Source of the DNA: JBBDIM01 sp040880405
GTDB lineage: Bacteria; Planctomycetota; Planctomycetia; Pirellulales; Pirellulaceae
DNA: 10,957 nucleotides
Assembly: GCA_040880405.1 (NCBI GenBank)
Contig: JBBDIM010000197.1
Coordinates: 1 to 10,957 of the forward strand
Direction: 5' to 3'
Shown: positions 6,388 through 10,957 of the stretch, piece by piece
How positions within the stretch are numbered: position 1 is the stretch's first letter
Layout: every line of letters starts with the position of its first letter
The notes under the pieces: generated by a model
Database searches by the model: none
What the model saw: the letters and a program-made list of their open reading frames with translations, nothing else
What the model was told of the DNA's origin: nothing
Translations under genes and position numbers: made by a program

Positions 6388-6843
6388 CTCTTGATTCTCC
6401 TCTGTGTGGGTTCGACACACGAACGTTTCAGCCCCCAGGGGCTGATCCCCGCCAAATGCAGGAAAAATCGACCGCGTAACCCACGAACGTAGTTGCATCT
6501 TGCGTGCCAATCGCGGGCAAACATTGCTAAGCTTTTTCATACCAAGGAATTACAAAGACGGGAAGAATCGCAAATGGGGCCGCCGGAATGATCGTTTCCC
6601 GGCCAAGTTGACGCCCTCTCACTCAGGCGAGTCGGTCCACTGGGGGAATTGAAGTGATGGAAAAACTGGTTACTACGACGCGATCGACGCGGGTGACCAC
6701 AAATTGACCGCCGCATGGTTACAAATCCAATCCGAAATCACGCTTTGGCGCGCCATTCGCGGCACAGTAAATCGCCCGACATGCCCCTCCAATTGGGAAA
6801 TAGCCTTCGTTGGGCGTCACGGCTCGATCGGACTAGGTGAAAA
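6388..6843. other. Gene-free spacer upstream of the acidic membrane-protein gene
   Basis: A 456-bp stretch with the sigma-54-type promoter at 6493-6509 near its left end. No clear terminator follows the GlsB-type gene (stop at 6844) within it, and I see no credible gene. CTCACTCAG (6618-6626), also present upstream of the DUF1328 promoter, is the only other shared string I noticed. Confidence 0.45.
6493..6509 (-). promoter_or_regulatory. Candidate sigma-54 (-24/-12) promoter of the acidic membrane-protein gene
   Basis: The minus strand reads TGGCACGCAAGATGCAA. The -24 box TGGCACG is a full match; the -12 box is ATGCA for TTGCA; GG-N10-GC spacing is exact. The predicted start is near 6483, giving a leader of about 95 nt before the ATG at 6387. 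It is the best of the three related elements. Confidence 0.7.
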
Positions 6844-7134
6844 CTATTCCAAAGGAGCCCGCCGCCTGCGACCGCTGATGAGCGACAGCAGCGCAACAAA
6901 GAGCGCACCCCCGATGACCGACCAGATGATGGGGAAGGTCGTTTCTCCTATTCGAATGGGTAGCAATTCCGGCATGCCAAGTTGCCGCGCCAACCAGGCA
7001 CCGATTAAGGCTCCGATGAAGCCGAGTACAATCGACATCAAGCACCCCCCGCTGGAATAACCCACTAGTGCTTGAGCTATGGAACCACAGATACACGCAA
7101 TCAAGAGCAGCAACAGGATTTCCAAGAATGTCAT
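6844..7134 (-). CDS. GlsB/YeaQ/YmgE-family (transglycosylase-associated) membrane protein
   Basis: A 96-residue protein with three membrane segments (about 3-24, 28-50 and 66-86). It has the family's glycine pattern: GSIAQALVG in helix 1, then GYSSGGCLMSIVLGFIGALIGAWLAR (25-50), a polar loop, and IIWSVIGGALFVALLSLI. It ends in a basic tail GRRRRAPLE. Usual length is about 80-90 residues; here the loop between helices 2 and 3 and the tail are slightly longer. Members are small stress-responsive membrane proteins of unknown mechanism (the name 'transglycosylase-associated' does not reflect a proven activity). GAAAAGG lies about 10 nt before the ATG. It is divergent from the hybrid kinase gene, with a sigma-54-type promoter in the shared spacer. 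Confidence 0.87.
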   Translation of the reverse strand: MTFLEILLLLLIACICGSIAQALVGYSSGGCLMSIVLGFIGALIGAWLARQLGMPELLPIRIGETTFPIIWSVIGGALFVALLSLISGRRRRAPLE

Positions 7135-7186
7135 CGGTTAAACCTTTTCAAATGGGGGTTCAGAAAATTGCCTTAGGGCGTTCTAA

Positions 7187-7202
7187 TGCATCCCGCGTGC
7201 CG
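7187..7202 (-). promoter_or_regulatory. Candidate sigma-54 (-24/-12) promoter of the GlsB-type gene
   Basis: The minus strand reads CGGCACGCGGGATGCA: C for the first T of TGGCACG, ATGCA for TTGCA, and exact GG-N10-GC spacing. The predicted start near 7176 leaves a leader of about 41 nt. It shares GGCACGC-N4-ATGCA with the element at 6493-6509. Confidence 0.65.
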
Positions 7203-7325
7203 AAAGGCGGGCGATGCGGTTCCTTAACCGACCCATAGCCTGGTTGGCTGAGAGAGCGACCACGATTTTTGTGGCTGAAGCGAGCATTGCACGTACGAGT
7301 AGACATTAAGGAGCGAGAGGCTGTC

Positions 7326-10196
7326 GTGAATCAGCAGCAGGGCGAAAATGACGATTACGAGAGCTTGGCCTTGAAAGTCTTGGCCGCATTCGCCGAAGGG
7401 AGCTCGCTACTCGACTCCGCTCGGCGGCTGGTGCCTGAATTATGCAAAGCGCTCAACGGTCGCTTCTCCTGTGTCAGCTCGCTTGATTCCGACGACCCTC
7501 AAGTTACCACATCGCAGTTCTGGCATCCCGAAGATTCGATTGATTGCGATGATGTTTATGAGCGTTTGCGCAAAGCCTACCCACGGAAGACCTTGGAGAA
7601 AACCTCGCACATCGTCTCCGAGGCCTTGGAGAAGATGGTCCCGATCTTCGCCCCCTTGGTCTCCGACAATATGGAGGATGAGGATCGGCTGCTCATCCTT
7701 GTGATCCCGGTCATCTCGCGTGGCAAGGCGGTGATGGCGGTTGAGTTCTTCGGTGATCCGGACGTGCTTCGAGAAGACGACATCCCGCTGCTGGCTCGGC
7801 AAATTATGGAGCAGCTTTCCCTGCTGGCGAAATGCTGGAACCGCGAGGAGGCGTATCATCGCCTGGCTCAGATTGTCGATTCCTCTTACGAGGCGATTAT
7901 CGGCAAGGACCGACGCGGCAACATCATCAGTTGGAACGCCGGGGCGGAATCGGTGTATGGCTACACCACCGAGGAAGTGCTCGGCAAACCAGTCTCGATC
8001 CTCTTTCCCGAGGGGATGAAGCAAGAAGAGGAAGAGATCCGCGAGGCACTCCGGACTGGCGATCGGCTGAGCCAATTCGAGACCCAGCGGCGACAAAAAA
8101 GTGGTCGTGTGATCCCGATCTCACTGACTCTTTCCCCCATCGTCGATACCAGCGGGCGGATCATCGGTTCCTCCACCATCGAGCGAGACGTTACCGAGTT
8201 GAAACAGGCCGAGGCGGAACTCGAAAAGGCCAAGGCGACCGCCGAAATGGCCAACAAAACCCGGTCGGAATTCATCGCCAACGTCAGCCATGAAATCCGC
8301 ACCCCGATGAACGCGATCATCGGTATGACCCAGTTGGCCCTGGCTGAGGACGAAATCCCTGAAGAGATTGGCAGCTACATCGAAACCGCCAACTCTTCCG
8401 CCCATACCCTCTTGAGCCTGCTTAACGATATTCTCGATTTCTCCAAAATCGAGTCCGGCAAGTTCACGATCGACAACGAACCGTTCAACCTGCGGCAGGT
8501 TATCGACGAAACCCTCAGATCGCTTTCCTCGCGCGCCTACGAGAAAGGCTTGGAGGTTGCCATCGACTACGATTACCGCATCCCGGACGAGTTAATCGGC
8601 GATGCCATCCGTGTCCGCCAAATTGTGACCAACCTAGTTAGCAACGCCATCAAATTCACGGACAAGGGAGAAATCCTGATCTCCGCCCAGCTCCGCCGTG
8701 ATTGGCCGGAAGAGGCGCGGATTCGCTTTTTCATACGGGATACCGGGGTCGGAATCGCGCCGGAGGACCAACCGCGGATGTTCGAGCCATTCACCCAGGT
8801 CGATAGCTCCGCCACGCGGCTACATGGCGGCAGCGGCCTCGGCTTGACGATCTGCCACGAGCTCCTGCAGTTGATGGGCAGCCGACTCGAAATGTCGAGC
8901 AAGCCGGGCGTGGGAAGCCAGTTCTCATTCACCTTGCAGTTCCCCAAGACCCCCAACTCCCGTGGACGACAGGTCCAAGCGGTTTTGCCACCACGGTTTG
9001 CCGGTATTGAGGTGTTGGTGGCGGACGACAACGAAACCAACCGCAAAATCCTATGCGAATTGCTGGCCGCGTGGAATCTCAAGCCGATCGCGGTACCGAC
9101 CGCCGAGGATGCTTTCCGAGCCTATCAGGAACGCATCGATCGCAATCAACGATTCGACCTGGCCCTGATCGATGCCCTGATGCCGGGCATTGATGGCTAT
9201 GAACTGTGCCGCCAAATCATCAAATTATCCGCTGATAATCCGCCACCTCTGATTTTGATGGCCGCCCCGAACGATCGCCAACAGTTCCGCGAACGCGAAC
9301 GGGACCTGCACCTCAAGGCGACCCTCGACAAGCCGATTACCGCCTCGTCGCTGCACGACGCGCTGGTCGAAGCCCTCGCCATATCCTCTCATTTCGCACC
9401 GCCGACGCGGCGGCTGGAGAAGGTCTCCGCCTTCCAGGCCCTCAAGGTGTTGCTGGTAGAGGATACTCCGGCCAACCGCAAGCTGGTGACCAGTCTGCTC
9501 AAAAAACGGGGGCATCAGGTGATCGAGGCGCATAACGGCCGCGAGGCGATCAACCAGTTTGAGGAAGGAACCTTCGACATCATCCTGATGGACGTGCAGA
9601 TGCCGATCATGGATGGCCTGCAAACCACCGCCGCGATCCGGCAAATCGAGCTGGACGAAGACCTGGAGCCCACCCCGATCGTCGCCATGACGGCGCACGC
9701 CATGCAAGGGGACCGCGAGAAATGTCTCCGCGCCGGGATGGACGCATACGTGACCAAGCCGATCGATATCGACAACCTTCTACATACCCTGGAGAGTCTC
9801 GTGGAAGATGGCACCCCTAGCCCCGCGCCCGCGTTCCCGGCGATCGTGCCGGAGAAGGAGGTTCTGGACGTAACGGCCACGCTCCGGCGGCTCGGCGGCG
9901 ACCAAGACCTGTACACTGAATTCATCGGGTACTTCGATGAGGATGTGCCCCCACTGCTCCGCCAGATTCCCGAACAATTGGCAACCGGCGATCTGGAAAC
10001 CCTGGAGCGGATCGCCCACTCACTCAAAGGCTTGGCGGGAAGTGTCGGCGGAGACCCCGCCTCACGCATCGCGGGCGAAATGGAAAAAGCAGCGCGGGAA
10101 AACAAACCGGCCGCGGTGCGCGACCTGGTGAAACCTATCCAGGAAGAGTTCAATCTCCTCAATCAAGCCTTGCAGCCGTATCGGAAAGAAGAGTGA
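7326..10196 (+). CDS. Hybrid sensor histidine kinase, GAF-PAS-HisKA-HATPase-REC-REC-HPt
   Basis: A 956-residue soluble multi-domain kinase without membrane segments, so it senses a cytoplasmic signal. Residues 1-170 look like a GAF domain; 177-300 form a PAS domain (VDSSYEAIIGKDRRGNIISW). A short coiled coil (AEAELEKAKATAEMANK) leads to HisKA with His322 in NVSHEIRTPMN. The HATPase has the N box around Asn440 (NLVSNAIKF), G1 at Asp472 (DTGVGI) and G2 at Gly501 (GGSGLGL). Receiver 1 has Asp567/568, Asp616 and Lys669, but Ala where the conserved Thr/Ser normally sits (LILMAAP). Receiver 2 is complete: Asp713, Asp756 (LMDVQMPIMDG), Thr in VAMTAHA and Lys811. The HPt carries His898 in RIAHSLKGLAG. 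The expected relay is His322 to Asp756 to His898 to an outside regulator, since there is no output domain. I chose GTG at 7326 (GAGAGG 5 nt and AAGGAG 12 nt upstream) over an in-frame TTG at 7269 that lacks a ribosome-binding site. Confidence 0.94.
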   Translation: MNQQQGENDDYESLALKVLAAFAEGSSLLDSARRLVPELCKALNGRFSCVSSLDSDDPQVTTSQFWHPEDSIDCDDVYERLRKAYPRKTLEKTSHIVSEALEKMVPIFAPLVSDNMEDEDRLLILVIPVISRGKAVMAVEFFGDPDVLREDDIPLLARQIMEQLSLLAKCWNREEAYHRLAQIVDSSYEAIIGKDRRGNIISWNAGAESVYGYTTEEVLGKPVSILFPEGMKQEEEEIREALRTGDRLSQFETQRRQKSGRVIPISLTLSPIVDTSGRIIGSSTIERDVTELKQAEAELEKAKATAEMANKTRSEFIANVSHEIRTPMNAIIGMTQLALAEDEIPEEIGSYIETANSSAHTLLSLLNDILDFSKIESGKFTIDNEPFNLRQVIDETLRSLSSRAYEKGLEVAIDYDYRIPDELIGDAIRVRQIVTNLVSNAIKFTDKGEILISAQLRRDWPEEARIRFFIRDTGVGIAPEDQPRMFEPFTQVDSSATRLHGGSGLGLTICHELLQLMGSRLEMSSKPGVGSQFSFTLQFPKTPNSRGRQVQAVLPPRFAGIEVLVADDNETNRKILCELLAAWNLKPIAVPTAEDAFRAYQERIDRNQRFDLALIDALMPGIDGYELCRQIIKLSADNPPPLILMAAPNDRQQFRERERDLHLKATLDKPITASSLHDALVEALAISSHFAPPTRRLEKVSAFQALKVLLVEDTPANRKLVTSLLKKRGHQVIEAHNGREAINQFEEGTFDIILMDVQMPIMDGLQTTAAIRQIELDEDLEPTPIVAMTAHAMQGDREKCLRAGMDAYVTKPIDIDNLLHTLESLVEDGTPSPAPAFPAIVPEKEVLDVTATLRRLGGDQDLYTEFIGYFDEDVPPLLRQIPEQLATGDLETLERIAHSLKGLAGSVGGDPASRIAGEMEKAARENKPAAVRDLVKPIQEEFNLLNQALQPYRKEE

Positions 10197-10203
10197 CAGG
10201 AGT

Positions 10204-10284
10204 GAAAAAGGGGTCAGGACTCTTTTTCCTAACCCGTTTTCCATTGGTCGGCGGCAGATGAAAAAGAGTCCTGACCCCTTTTTC
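10204..10284. repeat. 81-bp element with perfect 25-bp inverted arms
   Basis: Arms at 10204-10228 and 10260-10284 are perfect inverse copies with the core GGGGTCAGGACTC, flanked by A5 and T5 runs; the centre is 31 bp. Each arm can also fold on itself (GAAAAAG against CTTTTTC). It begins 7 nt after the kinase stop and lies 39 bp from the end of the convergent gene. On both strands it ends in CCCCTTTTTC, so it should serve as a bidirectional terminator. The GGGG-tipped facing arms recall the 74-bp elements at 1975 and 2139, though the sequence family differs. Confidence 0.75.
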
Positions 10285-10322
10285 AAGGCCACCTGGTCTC
10301 TGCTGGGGATTGCCTCTATCCG

Positions 10323-10957
10323 TCACCGCGGCGGCTCCGCTCGGCTGGCGGACAAGGCACCCAGCCGGCCCCCTTCATGGATTCGGAATTCGGCCCACAC
10401 CGGTAAATGGTCTGAGATCTCCAGGGCCTCTTCCAGCGACAGGTTCATCACCCTTACGAAGTCCAAGACATCGCTCCGACCGGTGTATTCAACGGTGGCG
10501 TGACGCTGGAACATTAGATTACTCGTCAGGGCGGTACCGCGGACATTGGAGGTGCCGGAGTCGATCACACCCCGCATCCCGGGAATCGCCCGCAGGCTGG
10601 CCAGATCGGCCTCATCGCCGGAAAACCCACCGGCCAAAATCGTATCATCCTCACCGCGGGAATCGTCTCGAACCGCGCGGTAAACATCGTCCATCACTCG
10701 CATTTCAGCCGCCGCGTTGTGGGGGGCGACCTTGGTTGCGATCAACGTGAAGGTAAACGCCTCGTGTGGCGCGGGGCCCCGCACGCGGAACCAACCGACG
10801 AGTGGATCGAAGCGGAGCACGTTGCCGGGATCTGCGACCGTGTAAAGCTGGTTTCGATCGACCTGCAGGCTGGCGGTATCAAAGACAAACGCAAACCGCT
10901 GGCGTTCCCCCTCCGGCCCAATCGGCGGACCCTCCACATAATCGAAGTGCCGACTGT
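10323..10957 (-). CDS. Endonuclease/exonuclease/phosphatase-family protein, 5' end outside the window
   Basis: An open frame runs from the window edge to a TGA at 10323, giving about 211 residues of the C-terminal part; the true start is beyond 10957. Fold markers are present: GERQRFAFVFD near the left of the protein, HEAFTFTLIATKVAP, ILAGGFSGDEADL, TALTSNLMFQRHATVEYTG, and the terminal SDHLPVWAEF, in which Asp (10410-10412) and His (10407-10409) form the family's C-terminal catalytic pair. The family cleaves phosphodiester bonds in nucleic acids or phospholipids using metal. Two usual active-site motifs are altered: GDFN is GGFS (10620-10631), and the His of the IxxH strand is Lys (10731-10733). 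The upstream catalytic Glu is not visible. The protein may be inactive or use a different chemistry. The short C-terminal tail is Arg/Ala-rich. Confidence 0.8.
   Translation of the reverse strand, partial: SRHFDYVEGPPIGPEGERQRFAFVFDTASLQVDRNQLYTVADPGNVLRFDPLVGWFRVRGPAPHEAFTFTLIATKVAPHNAAAEMRVMDDVYRAVRDDSRGEDDTILAGGFSGDEADLASLRAIPGMRGVIDSGTSNVRGTALTSNLMFQRHATVEYTGRSDVLDFVRVMNLSLEEALEISDHLPVWAEFRIHEGGRLGALSASRAEPPR

Noticed and set aside
6388..6540. 51-residue extension of the acidic membrane protein
   Set aside because: It would cross the candidate promoter and put a non-family leader before the membrane anchor; the ATG at 6387 has a good AGGAG.

Overview
This window most resembles a planctomycete chromosome, probably of the Pirellulales. 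The evidence is indirect: moderately high GC (judged by eye, not counted), mostly short and loosely packed genes with long spacers full of hairpins and inverted-repeat elements, and a signalling-rich gene set. No rRNA, tRNA or marker gene is present, so the assignment is an inference.

Layout. The left part (1-1740) has three minus-strand genes: a DUF454/YbaN-like membrane protein, a VOC (glyoxalase-like) protein directly upstream of it, and a stand-alone STAS-domain protein. A spacer of nearly 1 kb follows (1741-2725). It holds two 74-bp copies of one inverted-repeat (REPIN-like) element in opposite orientation, plus an imperfect inverted repeat. The plus-strand gene 2726-4171 encodes a complete sigma-54-dependent response regulator (receiver, AAA+, Fis-type HTH).

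The middle part (4192-7134) is a minus-strand cluster of four small stress-type proteins: a DUF2383 four-helix-bundle protein, a 56-residue DUF1328 membrane protein (easily missed because of its size), a single-pass membrane protein with an acidic tail and an EF-hand-like loop, and a GlsB/YeaQ/YmgE-type membrane protein. Two intrinsic terminators point along the minus strand. Reading the spacers by eye, I found that three of these genes are each preceded by a sigma-54-type -24/-12 element sharing GGCAC-N6-TGCA with exact GG-N10-GC spacing. This suggests a local sigma-54 regulon driven by the regulator encoded next door.

The right part carries a large plus-strand hybrid histidine kinase (GAF-PAS-HisKA-HATPase-REC-REC-HPt) divergent from the GlsB-type gene. 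After it come an 81-bp element with perfect 25-bp inverted arms and the 3' part of a convergent endonuclease/exonuclease/phosphatase-family gene. That gene seems to have lost key catalytic residues and runs off the right edge.

Working model (inference): the hybrid kinase and the sigma-54 activator form a phosphorelay controlling small envelope/stress proteins lying between them. The promoters are the strongest piece of sequence evidence; the kinase-regulator pairing rests on proximity only.
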